A DNA stretch of 49,573 bases from Bacteroidaceae bacterium (GCA_017542145.1 JAFXXQ010000021.1:1-49573), one strand, 5' to 3'. Positions 7,484 through 16,845 are shown, counted from the first letter of the stretch. Numbers and translations are program-made. The notes: a model not told the origin generated them from the letters alone.

Positions 7484-8167
7484 ATGGACATACAGCACAA
7501 TTTCATAGAACAAGGGCAGGGAGAGGCGCTTATCCTGCTTCACGGGAATGGGGAGGACTGCACCTATTTCGAAGGACAGACTGGCGAGTTTGCCCGATTT
7601 TTTCATGTCTATGCCATCGACACGCGGGGACATGGCAAGACGCCACGAGGCGAAAAGCCTTTCACTATACGGCAATTTGCCGACGACCTGCTGACGTTCA
7701 TGGATGCCCATCGTATTGAAAGGGCGCACCTGCTGGGTTTTTCCGACGGTGGAAACATTGCCATGATTTTTGCGCTACGCTACCCCGAACGCGTAAACCG
7801 GCTGATACTGAATGGGGCTAACCTGAATGCAAAGGGGGTGAAACGTTCCATACAAATCCCCATCGAGATAGGGTACAGGACGGCGAAACTGTTTGCCCGT
7901 AAGAGCGAAGAAGCCAAACGGCATGCGGAGATGCTGGGTCTGATGGTCAACGACCCCAATGTACGACCTGAAGAACTGGCTAGCCTACGGGCGAAGACCC
8001 TTGTCATTGCCGGCACGAACGACATGATCAGGAAGACGCACACACGGCTGATTGCCCGCAGCATCACGGATGCCCAACTGGTGTTCATCAAGGGGGATCA
8101 CTTCATAGCGAACAAGCGTCCGTCTGAGTTCAACCAGGCTGTGCTGGCTTTCCTGAGAGATGACTGA
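7484..8167 (+). CDS. Alpha/beta hydrolase
   Basis: This 227-residue alpha/beta-hydrolase fold protein has the oxyanion region LLHGNGED near residue 20, the strand-4 motif DTRGHGKT near 46, the nucleophile elbow G-F-S87-D-G, a probable acid Asp180 (IAGTNDMI) and the catalytic His206 (KGDHF). A short cap region lies between residues 110 and 170. No signal peptide is present, so it is cytoplasmic. It could be an esterase or a lactonase; the substrate is unknown. It overlaps the next gene by 8 nt, which suggests translational coupling with the HEAT-repeat protein. Confidence 0.88.
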   Translation: MDIQHNFIEQGQGEALILLHGNGEDCTYFEGQTGEFARFFHVYAIDTRGHGKTPRGEKPFTIRQFADDLLTFMDAHRIERAHLLGFSDGGNIAMIFALRYPERVNRLILNGANLNAKGVKRSIQIPIEIGYRTAKLFARKSEEAKRHAEMLGLMVNDPNVRPEELASLRAKTLVIAGTNDMIRKTHTRLIARSITDAQLVFIKGDHFIANKRPSEFNQAVLAFLRDD

Positions 8168-8771
8168 ATCGGAAATCTACAGGAGCCTCGGCATGCTGAC
8201 GAAGCACAAAGAGCGATGGGAGGAGAGCCTGCCCTACGTTGCATCGCTCCTCATATCAGATTCGGTGAAAATCAAGGCAAAAGCACTTTGGCTGCTGGGC
8301 GAGATGGGGCTTGCCTTGCCGCCCGCCATCAAGGGTTGTATCGCAGCTGTTGCCGCCTTCTTCGACAGCTCCGAACCGCTTCTTCGTGAGCGCGCCCTGA
8401 ATGCCCTCGGCAGAATCGGGCGAGGATGCTACGAAACCATCGAGCCGTATTGGGCAGACCTGTTCCGCTTCGCCCATGACGAAGAGGCGGGCGTAAGGCT
8501 AGCATTCATCTGGGCATCGGAAAACATCGCCACCATAACGCCCGACCCCTACAAAGACCACATGCCGATATTCGCAGAACTCCTTCACGACGACGATGAC
8601 CGTGTGCGGATGGAAGCCCCCGAGATATTCCGCGTACTGGGCAAGCGCAGGCCCGATTTCGTCAGCCCCTACCTCCAACTACTGCGTGACATTGCTGAAA
8701 CCGACTCCAACCGCGTGGTCAGGATTCATTGCCTGGGAGCCATCCGTGCAGCAGGCCAAACTGTTTCTTAG
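8160..8771 (+). CDS. HEAT-repeat protein
   Basis: This 203-residue protein is built of alpha-helical pairs of about 35 residues that read as HEAT repeats (SVKIKAKALWLLGEMG, EPLLRERALNALGRIG, DDRVRMEAPEIFRVLG, SNRVVRIHCLGAIRAAG). No catalytic motif is visible, so a scaffold or DNA-glycosylase-like (AlkD superfamily) fold are both possible. The start ATG at 8160 lies inside the end of the hydrolase gene (8-nt overlap). The gene converges on the ABC transporter operon with a 74-bp gap. Confidence 0.75.
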   Translation: MTESEIYRSLGMLTKHKERWEESLPYVASLLISDSVKIKAKALWLLGEMGLALPPAIKGCIAAVAAFFDSSEPLLRERALNALGRIGRGCYETIEPYWADLFRFAHDEEAGVRLAFIWASENIATITPDPYKDHMPIFAELLHDDDDRVRMEAPEIFRVLGKRRPDFVSPYLQLLRDIAETDSNRVVRIHCLGAIRAAGQTVS

Positions 8772-8845
8772 GAAACCCTGGCCATGTGCAGTTCACCCGC
8801 TTGCAGGAAATCTTACGGAATCTGTCGTGTGGAGTATGGGTCTAT

Positions 8846-10576
8846 TCAAAGATTCCATCCCAAAGCGCCCTGCTGCAGGTCCTGCATCTTCTTGTAGAAG
8901 CCTCCTGAGGCAGTAAGTGCGGATGGGGTTCCGCATTCATCCACTTTTCCATCCTTGAGCACGACTATCTTGTCTGCCCCAGCGACGGTACGCATGCGAT
9001 GGGCGATGATGATGACCGTCTTGTCCTTGATCAGGCGTGAAAGAGATTCCTGAATGAAGGTCTCGTTCTCCACATCCAGAGATGCAGTAGCCTCGTCCAG
9101 CAAGATAACAGGTGCGTTTTTCAGGAAGGCACGAGCAATGGAGATGCGCTGCCTCTCGCCGCCAGAAAGTTCGCTGCCGTTCTCCCCAATCAGGCTGTTC
9201 CAACCATCGGGCAGCTTCTCCGCGAAGACATCGACATGCGCCAGCCTGGCAGCCGCGATGACTTCCTCGTCAGTGGCATCCTTGCGTCCGATGCGGATGT
9301 TCTCCAATACCGTGTTGTTGAAGAGCGTGACATCCTGGAAGACGATGGAATACAGACCCATAAGAGTCTCAGGATCAATCTTGGAGATGTCCATTCCGCC
9401 TACCGTGATGGTGCCAGAGGAGATGTCCCAGAAACGTGACGCCAAACGGGAAACGGTGGTCTTCCCTGAGCCTGACGGACCGATGAGCGCCGTCACCTCT
9501 CCCTGCCGTGCCGTGAAGGAAACACCGTCCAGAACGTTCTCTGAAGTGTCATAAGCAAAACGGACATCCTTGAATTCCACGTCATAGCCTTCGCCCGAAA
9601 GGTGTTCCGTTCCTCGCTGCTCCTCGTGGCAAAGGATTTCATCCATTCGCTCGCACTGGATGCCAAGCGAAACGGCTGCACCCAAGTTTATCAAGGAGCC
9701 TGACATGGGGTCGTACAGACGCGAAGCCACCAGAAGGAACATGAAGAAAGTGAGGACATCAAGGCTGCCTGCCGACAGCAGGTAGGCACCTGTCAATGCC
9801 ACCGTTGCTATCCCTAACTTCAAGATCATCTGGCCGCTTACCACGAAGTAAGCGACACCCAATTCGGCTTGTACGGCCCGTTTCTCCACGAGATTAATGC
9901 GGGGCCATAAATCGTCAAGGTATTTCTTCTCTGCGTCATTCGCACGGATGTCCTGGAAGGCTTCAAGCCCTTCCTGGATATGGTCGGCCAAGTCCACCTT
10001 CGCCTGGACGCTCCGCCGGTTGTAACGGTTCTGGACCTTGGCCGAGAACAGAACGATAGCTATGGCGATGGGTATCACCCAGACGGCAGCGAGTGCCATC
10101 CTCCAATCGAAGAAGAAGAGGCTGATGCCGATGAGGGTGGTAGATATCATAGAGCCGATCAGTTCAGGCACCCAATGCGACGTTCCCGTCTCGATGGTGG
10201 CGGCATCGGCCATGATGGTGCTGGTGAGGTCCGCAAGGTCTTTCTTTCCGAAAAAGGACAAAGGCAGCCGACGCAGCTTCTCGGCAAGGGCGATACGGCG
10301 ACGCCCGCTTTCCAGATAAACAGAGGTGAACTGCTTGTTGTACTTGACAAACTCCATGGCAGCTATGGCCAGCAGGCAGAAAACTATTTTCCAAACGTAA
10401 CCCCATGAATTCAAGGGATTCCCTTCAATGAGGTCTTTTACCAGAAAGAACAGAAGTCCTACGGGAAGCATGAGGACGATGTCCATTCCTGCACAGGCCA
10501 GGCACGATTTTACGAGGTCGCGGGCACCCTGCTGCGTGAGGGCGTATTTATGACGAAGTGTACCGATGATGCTCAT
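8846..10576 (-). CDS. ABC transporter, membrane domain fused to ATPase (IrtB/YbtQ-like half)
   Basis: This is a 576-residue half-transporter with six membrane helices in the first 300 residues and a complete ATPase: Walker A GPSGSGKTT, signature LSGGERQR, Walker B VILLDEAT with the catalytic Glu, and switch His in IIAHRM. ATG 10576 is chosen over a frame reaching 10615 because it overlaps the preceding stop as ATGA, a sign of coupling. Its partner is the gene just upstream, so the pair probably forms a heterodimer. The family includes IrtAB and YbtPQ, which have an exporter fold but import siderophores. The actual substrate here is unknown. Confidence 0.85.
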   Translation of the reverse strand: MSIIGTLRHKYALTQQGARDLVKSCLACAGMDIVLMLPVGLLFFLVKDLIEGNPLNSWGYVWKIVFCLLAIAAMEFVKYNKQFTSVYLESGRRRIALAEKLRRLPLSFFGKKDLADLTSTIMADAATIETGTSHWVPELIGSMISTTLIGISLFFFDWRMALAAVWVIPIAIAIVLFSAKVQNRYNRRSVQAKVDLADHIQEGLEAFQDIRANDAEKKYLDDLWPRINLVEKRAVQAELGVAYFVVSGQMILKLGIATVALTGAYLLSAGSLDVLTFFMFLLVASRLYDPMSGSLINLGAAVSLGIQCERMDEILCHEEQRGTEHLSGEGYDVEFKDVRFAYDTSENVLDGVSFTARQGEVTALIGPSGSGKTTVSRLASRFWDISSGTITVGGMDISKIDPETLMGLYSIVFQDVTLFNNTVLENIRIGRKDATDEEVIAAARLAHVDVFAEKLPDGWNSLIGENGSELSGGERQRISIARAFLKNAPVILLDEATASLDVENETFIQESLSRLIKDKTVIIIAHRMRTVAGADKIVVLKDGKVDECGTPSALTASGGFYKKMQDLQQGALGWNL

Positions 10577-12333
10577 TTTATGTTCCATTTGACAGATTCC
10601 ACATACTGATTCCACATGGCGGCGTATTTACCGTCCTTTGCGAGCAATTCCCTGTGCGTCCCCCGTTCCGTAATCCGGCCGTCTTCCAGCACGCAGATGC
10701 AGTCGGCGCCCGTCACAGAGGATAACCTGTGTGCCACCATCACAAGGGTCTTGCCGCTCAAAGCCATCTGGGAGAAGGCCTGCTGAACACGAGTCTCGTT
10801 GTCAGGATCGGCAAAAGCCGTTGCCTCGTCCAGGATGACGATGGGCGTATCCTTCAGCATGACGCGGGCAATGGCTACCCGCTGCTGCTCGCCGCCTGAG
10901 AGATAGGTTCCCTTGGAACCGATGACGGTATCGATACCCTGCGGGAGTTTAGCGAGAATGTCGTCACACTGGGCTTGGTGCAGGGCTTCCAGCGCCTCTT
11001 CACGCGTCGCATCGGGCCGGCCCAGCCGGACATTCTCCAGGATGCTGGTCTTCAGCAGACGGCTGTCCTGAAACACAAAGGATATCCGATCCATCAAATC
11101 TTTCTTACGGATATGACGGATATCCACCCCACCCAGGGTGATGGAGCCTTCAGAAACGTCGAAGAAACGGGCCATCAGGCTGGCCGTAGTGGTCTTTCCT
11201 CCGCCGGAAGGACCTACGAGGGCTATCTTCTGCCCTGGTTTGACATCCAGCGACAGGCCGTCTACCGCATTACGGGTGGCATCAGGGTAACGGAAACTGA
11301 CATCCTTGAGTTCTATTTCATTCTCTTCCGGCAGTCGGGCGTCCTCAGGCTCTGCCAACGGGTCGATGGCGAACAGGCGGCCTGTCTTATCCAGCGCCTC
11401 GGCCACAATCATTTCGTTTTCGCTGGCGAACATGATACGGTTAAGCGTGACGGCAATAGCGGGCGTGACAATAATATAATAAAGGAGGTTAAGCAGGTAT
11501 CCGCCATCGACATGCCCGCCTTTTGCCATCACCAGCGTCAGGGCGATAAGCACAGCGAAGGAGGCATTTACGAATGTGGTATAAAGCGTCATCGGCATCC
11601 GCAGGTCTAATGTATAGGCTATCACCCATTTCTGGTATTGGTCAATGGAATCCTTGAAGCGCTTGAAGGAAAAGACCGACTGCCCGAATGTCTTCACCAC
11701 TGGTATGCCTCGGACGTACTCTACAGCTTCATTGGACATAGCATCCAGAGCTTTGTTATACTCGCCCAATTTCTTCCTGAGCGTAGGGCCCGTCATCAGG
11801 GACATCATTACGATGAGTGCAAGCACCACCGTAGCAAGGCAAAGAAGTCCCATCCGCCAGTCGAAAAGGAACATCAACACGGCCAATCCCAACAGGGTGG
11901 CATACATGCCGGCCTTGTCTGGAAGCTGATGAGCCAAGTAGGTCTCAGTCGATTGAGTGGATTCCTGCACCCATTTGCGCACTTTTCCGCTGCCCATACT
12001 ATCCAGGAAGCCGACAGGCAAGGTCATGATATGGCGCATCAGCGCTTTACGCATGTTAGCCGCTATGCGGAAGGCCGCCAGGTGCGAGCACATCAGGCCA
12101 CAGAAGTAAACCACGATGGAGGCAACAGCAAAGGCCACTGCTATCCATCCGAAATGTGAAATGCGGCTGTAATCGCCTGAAATCACATCTCGGATGATGG
12201 CCCAGATGCATATAAAAGGGGCAAGAGCCAATAGTTGGCTGATACCCGAAATGATCATGGAGAGGTAGGTCAGCACCTTCCTTTTCCCCGCATACTGAAG
12301 GAGTTGCGGTAGGAGTTTCTTTTTCTTATTCAT
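10573..12333 (-). CDS. ABC transporter, membrane domain fused to ATPase (IrtA/YbtP-like half)
   Basis: This is a 586-residue half-transporter. The N-terminal part has about six membrane helices and a long intracellular loop (KWVQESTQSTETYLAHQLPD). The ATPase has Walker A GPSGGGKTT, signature LSGGEQQR, Walker B VILDEATAFADPDNE and switch His in VAHRL. The D-loop wording ATAFADP(D/E)NE is, in my memory, typical of the IrtAB/YbtPQ subgroup rather than of MsbA. It ends in an ATGA overlap with the second half-transporter and follows the methyltransferase gene by 13 nt, so all belong to one operon. Confidence 0.85.
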   Translation of the reverse strand: MNKKKKLLPQLLQYAGKRKVLTYLSMIISGISQLLALAPFICIWAIIRDVISGDYSRISHFGWIAVAFAVASIVVYFCGLMCSHLAAFRIAANMRKALMRHIMTLPVGFLDSMGSGKVRKWVQESTQSTETYLAHQLPDKAGMYATLLGLAVLMFLFDWRMGLLCLATVVLALIVMMSLMTGPTLRKKLGEYNKALDAMSNEAVEYVRGIPVVKTFGQSVFSFKRFKDSIDQYQKWVIAYTLDLRMPMTLYTTFVNASFAVLIALTLVMAKGGHVDGGYLLNLLYYIIVTPAIAVTLNRIMFASENEMIVAEALDKTGRLFAIDPLAEPEDARLPEENEIELKDVSFRYPDATRNAVDGLSLDVKPGQKIALVGPSGGGKTTTASLMARFFDVSEGSITLGGVDIRHIRKKDLMDRISFVFQDSRLLKTSILENVRLGRPDATREEALEALHQAQCDDILAKLPQGIDTVIGSKGTYLSGGEQQRVAIARVMLKDTPIVILDEATAFADPDNETRVQQAFSQMALSGKTLVMVAHRLSSVTGADCICVLEDGRITERGTHRELLAKDGKYAAMWNQYVESVKWNIK

Positions 12334-12346
12334 ATACTATTCGGAA

Positions 12347-13153
12347 TTATTTCTTTCCCACCAGAATGGCTGAGCCGCCGAGAGCCATCCAACGGGCCTC
12401 CCAAGCAGACATGAAACGGCTTTTGTCGGTGGGGATGAGTTCCACCTGTTCGTAGCCCAGGTCTTTCAACTTTTTCACGAAGGCCTGCATGTCGCCGTAT
12501 TTCTGGCGCGAAAAGATGTCGTGGATGGCAAAGATGCCTCCCCTCTTCAGCACACGGAGGGTCTCCATGAGGATAGCCTGCCTGTCGCGGCTAGGGATAT
12601 TGTGATAGACGTAGTTGGAGGTGACAGCATCGAAAGTTTCATCGGCGAAGTCGAGCCGCAGGGCATCTCCCTTGGCGAAGTCCACATTCGTCACACCCTC
12701 GGCACGGGCATTGTCCTCGCATAGTTGTTGGCTATAGGAGGAGTACTCCAAACCCCAGCGGTCTATGCCAGTCATACTTGCCTGCAGATTACGTTTGGCT
12801 ACGGCAATGGTCAACGCCCCGCTGCCACAGCCTACATCGAGACCACGTCCGCCCAGGGGAAGCGTCACATACGAGGCCACACCATCGATAATATGGCGCG
12901 ACATCTGTCGTCGTCCATTATAGGAAAACGCTCTGTACATCAGCAACATCCACAGCGTCGCAACGGCAAATACCAACGTGTCCGCTGCAAAGAGAATGGT
13001 CAGAACAACCTTCCACGTATTATTGGAAATCAGTCCTGTCAAACCGATGACGAGTGTAAGCGCCAAAAAGACAACGCTACCTGCTGCAGCGCCACAAACC
13101 ATGCCCTTCGGTATCCAGTTCTTATAGTTGGGTTTCATAGGAAGTCGTTTCAT
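12347..13153 (-). CDS. Membrane-anchored class I SAM-dependent methyltransferase
   Basis: This 268-residue protein has two hydrophobic helices at about residues 18-75 ahead of a class I methyltransferase domain. Motif I is LDVGCGSG (105-112), the acidic loop is MTGIDRW, motif II/III is FDAVTSNYVYHNI, and a post-motif reads LKRGGIFAIHDIF. It probably methylates a small molecule or lipid at the cytoplasmic membrane face. Genes of this type sit beside IrtAB-like transporters and MptD-like S components in other gut bacteria as I recall, so the substrate may be the transported compound. An alternative start is ATG 13138. Confidence 0.8.
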   Translation of the reverse strand: MKRLPMKPNYKNWIPKGMVCGAAAGSVVFLALTLVIGLTGLISNNTWKVVLTILFAADTLVFAVATLWMLLMYRAFSYNGRRQMSRHIIDGVASYVTLPLGGRGLDVGCGSGALTIAVAKRNLQASMTGIDRWGLEYSSYSQQLCEDNARAEGVTNVDFAKGDALRLDFADETFDAVTSNYVYHNIPSRDRQAILMETLRVLKRGGIFAIHDIFSRQKYGDMQAFVKKLKDLGYEQVELIPTDKSRFMSAWEARWMALGGSAILVGKK

Positions 13154-13246
13154 TAGCCTTTTTACTACCTATTAATAATTATGCACTTCTTGCATCATTC
13201 TGTAATTTAACAAAGGTTGGATTTCATCCTCCGTTTTCACGCCATG

Positions 13247-13273
13247 CCAAAGCTAAAGCAAGCTATGCTTTGG
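13247..13273 (-). terminator. Hairpin at the end of the S-component gene
   Basis: CCAAAGC and GCTTTGG form a 7-bp stem that overlaps the stop codon of the upstream membrane protein gene. No long T-run follows on the minus strand, so it may be a weak terminator or a processing hairpin that lowers expression of the ABC genes. Confidence 0.35.
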
Positions 13274-13850
13274 TCTTTTGACTTAACGAAAACGTTCCCG
13301 CCTGCTTTTTCATCGCGCGCGTCGCAAGCCGCATACCCCATAGGGCAATGGGCAGGGTCAGCAGGAGAACGACTATCAGCATAGGGATATTGTCAATGAC
13401 CGGCCTCATGAGCCCGTCGTATCCTGCAGGCATTTCCTCCACTGCAGCAGCAAGCGAACCCTCTGTATCCGTCCACCAATGGAGGGTGTAGGCGAAAAAC
13501 GAGAAGGCAAACGGAACGAAACTCCAGCGGACACCTTTCAGCGTATCATAGCCACAGAGCCTGCGGATGACTTCAGCAAGAACAGTCAAAACTACTATCC
13601 CGATGACAAAAGCCACATCTGCTTCACCAGCCAATAGAAACAAGACTAAAATGAATCCATTCAGGGCTGTCGCTGCGCCGAAACCGCGGATCGTCGTGCA
13701 GGTATAGAGATAGATGAACGCGAATATCAGCGGCAGAACCGCGCCGACATACGCATAGCAGGCGGGATGAATGGCTCCGCTGGAAGCTCCGAGAATAAAC
13801 GTGGCAAGATAGGTAATTGCCATAAGGGAAACTCTAATTACTGACTTCAT
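13263..13850 (-). CDS. MptD-like putative ECF transporter S component
   Basis: This 195-residue integral membrane protein has five to six hydrophobic helices. It resembles the Trep_Strep/MptD family: a helix around GAIHPACYAYVGAVLPLIFA, a region LAEVIRRLCGYDTLKGVRW, and a loop before the last helix with EMPAGYDGLM. Such S components bind a small molecule for energy-coupling-factor uptake. No EcfA or EcfT gene is in the window, so it either shares a module coded elsewhere or works with the two ABC half-transporters downstream. A TACCTTTG box at 13888-13895 opens the operon. Confidence 0.6.
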   Translation of the reverse strand: MKSVIRVSLMAITYLATFILGASSGAIHPACYAYVGAVLPLIFAFIYLYTCTTIRGFGAATALNGFILVLFLLAGEADVAFVIGIVVLTVLAEVIRRLCGYDTLKGVRWSFVPFAFSFFAYTLHWWTDTEGSLAAAVEEMPAGYDGLMRPVIDNIPMLIVVLLLTLPIALWGMRLATRAMKKQAGTFSLSQKTKA

Positions 13851-13887
13851 AAGGTTACTTTTTAAAGGTTAATAATCATTTCGGCTG

Positions 13888-13895
13888 CAAAGGTA
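13888..13895 (-). promoter_or_regulatory. -7 box of the S-component/methyltransferase/ABC operon
   Basis: TACCTTTG on the minus strand lies 37 nt upstream of the ATG at 13850. At 20 nt upstream only ATTG is seen, a near match to TTTG. Confidence 0.6.
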
Positions 13896-13995
13896 CGCAC
13901 ATTCATGCCACCCGACAATACCAAAAAATAATGATTTTTTCCCAAATCGCCAATATCCTTTCGCCCGCCCCGCGACAAACTGAGAGGAAAAAAAT

Positions 13996-14020
13996 AGAGA
14001 CGTCACCTTGTGACATCTCT
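13996..14020 (-). terminator. Terminator after the DUF805 gene
   Basis: An 11-bp stem (AGAGACGTCAC / GTGACATCTCT, one wobble) with a three-base loop is followed on the minus strand by A then seven T. Confidence 0.8.
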
Positions 14021-14063
14021 ACCATACGAACCATACGACGCAGGGGAGCGCTACTGCACAACG

Positions 14064-14561
14064 CTATCCTCTGCTCTTCTTCGTCAGCATGAGGGCAAAG
14101 ACGAGGCAGACTGCCCCAGTCACGAACAGATAGGCCAGAGAGAGCGGAAGAGGAATTTCGGGCGGCGTGTCGTCCATGCCCGAGAGGGCTACATCAAGCA
14201 GGGGATGATACGCGCCGATGACTAACGCTACAGGAATGACCATCAGCCAAGGCCGGTAGCCTGCATCACGCAGCCGACGGGTACCGGCAGCCAGCGTGGG
14301 TAGCAGGCAGAAGAGAAGGAAAGCCCCCAGCAGCACCATGATAGGATAGATGATGTAGCTGAACCAGTTCAACGGGTTTTCCATCGTATCCGGCCCTGCG
14401 GCGCTGCGGATGAGCGCCAGCATTGCCGCCATACCGAACAGCATTCCCGCCACCACAGCCACGAACAGCACCCAGTACCAGAACTCACTTTGCGAGGCTC
14501 TGCCGCGAAAACAGGCATACTTGCGAAGGCAGGTCATTACGTTTGTCCAAATGGGATTCAT
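14064..14561 (-). CDS. DUF805 family membrane protein
   Basis: This 165-residue protein begins with the family hallmark: an amphipathic N-terminus with FRGRASQSEFWYWVLF, then four membrane helices and the loop RRLRDAGYRPW. DUF805 proteins are small inner-membrane proteins with no assigned reaction. The gene follows the HTH-DUF4153 gene by 18 nt and ends at a strong terminator, so the two form an operon. Two more distant DUF805-like proteins lie at the far end of the window. Confidence 0.88.
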   Translation of the reverse strand: MNPIWTNVMTCLRKYACFRGRASQSEFWYWVLFVAVVAGMLFGMAAMLALIRSAAGPDTMENPLNWFSYIIYPIMVLLGAFLLFCLLPTLAAGTRRLRDAGYRPWLMVIPVALVIGAYHPLLDVALSGMDDTPPEIPLPLSLAYLFVTGAVCLVFALMLTKKSRG

Positions 14562-14579
14562 ATTGTTTATCGTTTTTCG

Positions 14580-16688
14580 TTATTTACTCAAAAGGAAGCC
14601 ATAGACATTGCCGGAGGATGGGGTATTGTCGGGATTCATGCGTAGATTGAGACGTGTGACGACAAGGACGTAGGTGGAGTCGGCGCTATAGCACAGCAGA
14701 GGGGTGGTTTTTTCGGCATCTATCGTACAGGAAAGAATCTGATTTTTGCCGATGAAAAGGGGGATTTTTGCTGAATCGTCGGTGTTGGGCTGTTCTATCC
14801 AGAAACCATCCGGCGTGACCTGCACAGCGTCCTCTCCCTCCGTTTTGAGATAGGTATATATTTCGTCGTGGAACTGCACGTAGCCCTCGGGCAGCGCAAA
14901 GGGGCCTTTCGCTGAGTAGTCTATGGTTGACAGCTCGTCATGCTCGGCATCGGTGGGCGAGGCGAAGGGGTACATGTGCTTCACGCTTGTCAGGTCGGCC
15001 ACGCTACGGCGGTCGGTATCCAACAGGAAGTCCAACTCGTCCCACACCTGCTTCCGGCAGCTGTCGTCGAGCGACGTGATCCAGGCGCCCATAGCTTCAT
15101 CGTCCATCGGAAGGGTTGCGGGAAGCGTGTTCTCCACGAGGCGGTCCAGCTTATGCCGACGGGCGCGGAGGCTAATGGAGGTATAGTTGACGGGCAGCAC
15201 GGACGTCAGCAGGAAAACCCCTGCCAACGACATCATTATCCAGCGAATGCGCCGTGCACGGCCGACGAAGAGCCCTATGCAGACGGCATAGCACCAGAGG
15301 TTAAACGTCAGCAGATAGAGGCGCAAGGGGGTGATGCTGTAGTCGCTCAAGCGGCGTGCGATGCCCACCGTCATCAACAGCAGCAGCGGCAGAATGAGTA
15401 CAGGCAACCAGCGTACTATCCAGCGCTCGAACGGTTTGGACTCGCCGCTGCGCATGACGGGATAGAGGCCGAGTTCCACGACCACACACCCTACCATCAG
15501 CGCCGATACCAGCCAGCCCACACCGCCATTCGGCAACTCCCAGCGGACAAGGATGCGGAAGCCATAGACATAGAGGACAATGAGATAGAGCGCCAGCAGC
15601 GGCACGAACAGATAGCGAATGACGAAGATGAGGTACTTCGAGACGACAGCCACGCCATCGTGCTTCTCGTCGCCTTCAGGGATACGCGCCAGGAAAAGCA
15701 ACACGGGCGTCGTCAGCAGGGTGACAACCATGAGCGTGAGGTACCAATGCTCGCTCACATGCAGTCCGAACAGATAGTGGAACGAGCTGATGAGCGCCAG
15801 CAGCCCAGCCGTCAGTATGCCACCAGTCAGGAAGCTTATACTGAACCACAGAAAGGTGCGCCACGTGAAGTTCCACACGGGCAAATCGTCTTTCTCGCGG
15901 AAGAACGGCGCATAGAAGAAGGCCGTAGCCAGTGCCACTATCAGGGAAAGTCGCGCCACTATTGCCCCCGTCCAATCTATGGCTTCGGGATGAGTCAAGA
16001 GCCACACGGTATCAGCTGCCAACAGCAAGTGAGCCGCCAGCGTAACCCAACGGTACAACGATGGGCGTTGCACCTCCTCGCCCCACAACTTCAGCGTCGT
16101 AGCCAACACGATGGCCATGCCCAGCCCATAGACAAGGGCTGTCCGCTGCCCAATGGACATCAGGAACGCCGGATTATCGGCGGAGGGCGCCTTCGCCCAA
16201 CACAGCCAGATGGCATACACCATCAGCAACATCAGCCAGACAACCGCCAGCGGGAATCGCCGCCACACGTTCTGCATCGTATCCTTCATAAACAGCGTCT
16301 TCAGCAGGCGAGCACCCGCACGTTTCTCCCAGAACACACCCTGCACCTCGCGAGGCAGCTTGGTCTTCATCCTGTGCTTGCGGACGCGCACGGCCTCCTC
16401 TGATACCGCCAGACAGTCGGCAACCGCGCTGCTGGGGTATTGCAAGGCCGAAAGCAGACAGAGCTCCACATCCTCGTCGGTGAGTGCAGGGTGATTCTCG
16501 CGCAGATAAGCCTCAACGTCGCTGAAACGGCTATGTACGTCCGACATCACCTGCCGGCGCTGTTCGGCAGTCAGGGGGGTATTCTTGCGATACTGTTGCA
16601 GACATTGCGCGATGTCGGTCTGGCGGAATGCCTCGCGGCTCCTTTGGGTGGTTTCCTTCAGTTGTTGTAAGGTCATAGTCGGAATCAT
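14580..16688 (-). CDS. Membrane protein with N-terminal helix-turn-helix domain and DUF4153
   Basis: This protein has 702 residues. About 120 N-terminal residues are soluble and contain a helix-turn-helix (CLAVSEEAVRVRKHRMKTKL, near 83-110). The rest holds roughly ten membrane helices of the DUF4153 type and a soluble C-terminal tail of about 170 residues. A longer frame reaches 16751 but would run through the likely promoter (CTTTG near 16720), so ATG 16688 is used; ATG 16676 is also possible. The HTH is close to that of the TPR regulator at 670-2376 (VRVQKHRLKEKL). The layout suggests a one-component membrane regulator; the signal and targets are unknown. Confidence 0.75.
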   Translation of the reverse strand: MIPTMTLQQLKETTQRSREAFRQTDIAQCLQQYRKNTPLTAEQRRQVMSDVHSRFSDVEAYLRENHPALTDEDVELCLLSALQYPSSAVADCLAVSEEAVRVRKHRMKTKLPREVQGVFWEKRAGARLLKTLFMKDTMQNVWRRFPLAVVWLMLLMVYAIWLCWAKAPSADNPAFLMSIGQRTALVYGLGMAIVLATTLKLWGEEVQRPSLYRWVTLAAHLLLAADTVWLLTHPEAIDWTGAIVARLSLIVALATAFFYAPFFREKDDLPVWNFTWRTFLWFSISFLTGGILTAGLLALISSFHYLFGLHVSEHWYLTLMVVTLLTTPVLLFLARIPEGDEKHDGVAVVSKYLIFVIRYLFVPLLALYLIVLYVYGFRILVRWELPNGGVGWLVSALMVGCVVVELGLYPVMRSGESKPFERWIVRWLPVLILPLLLLMTVGIARRLSDYSITPLRLYLLTFNLWCYAVCIGLFVGRARRIRWIMMSLAGVFLLTSVLPVNYTSISLRARRHKLDRLVENTLPATLPMDDEAMGAWITSLDDSCRKQVWDELDFLLDTDRRSVADLTSVKHMYPFASPTDAEHDELSTIDYSAKGPFALPEGYVQFHDEIYTYLKTEGEDAVQVTPDGFWIEQPNTDDSAKIPLFIGKNQILSCTIDAEKTTPLLCYSADSTYVLVVTRLNLRMNPDNTPSSGNVYGFLLSK

Positions 16689-16807
16689 GCGATAAGGCTT
16701 AACGAAAACGATTGATGTTGCAAAGTAAGCCCTTTTTCCCCGTATGACCAAGAAAAAAGCGTTACAATTGCGTTACAAACGACGCTACATGCGAATGGAA
16801 CACAGAA

Positions 16808-16841
16808 AAAGCGACAACCGAAATTCTCCGATTGTCGCTTT
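16808..16841 (-). terminator. Terminator of tRNA-Pro
   Basis: A perfect 10-bp stem (AAAGCGACAA / TTGTCGCTTT) with a 14-base loop lies 5 nt past the tRNA 3' end. On the minus strand it ends in CGCTTTTTC. Confidence 0.85.
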
Positions 16842-16845
16842 CGTG

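Noticed and set aside
14940..16403. Plus-strand open frame of about 490 codons opposite the DUF4153 gene
   Set aside because: It is rich in Gln/Arg/His with no hydrophobic core or motif; the minus strand codes a clear membrane protein.
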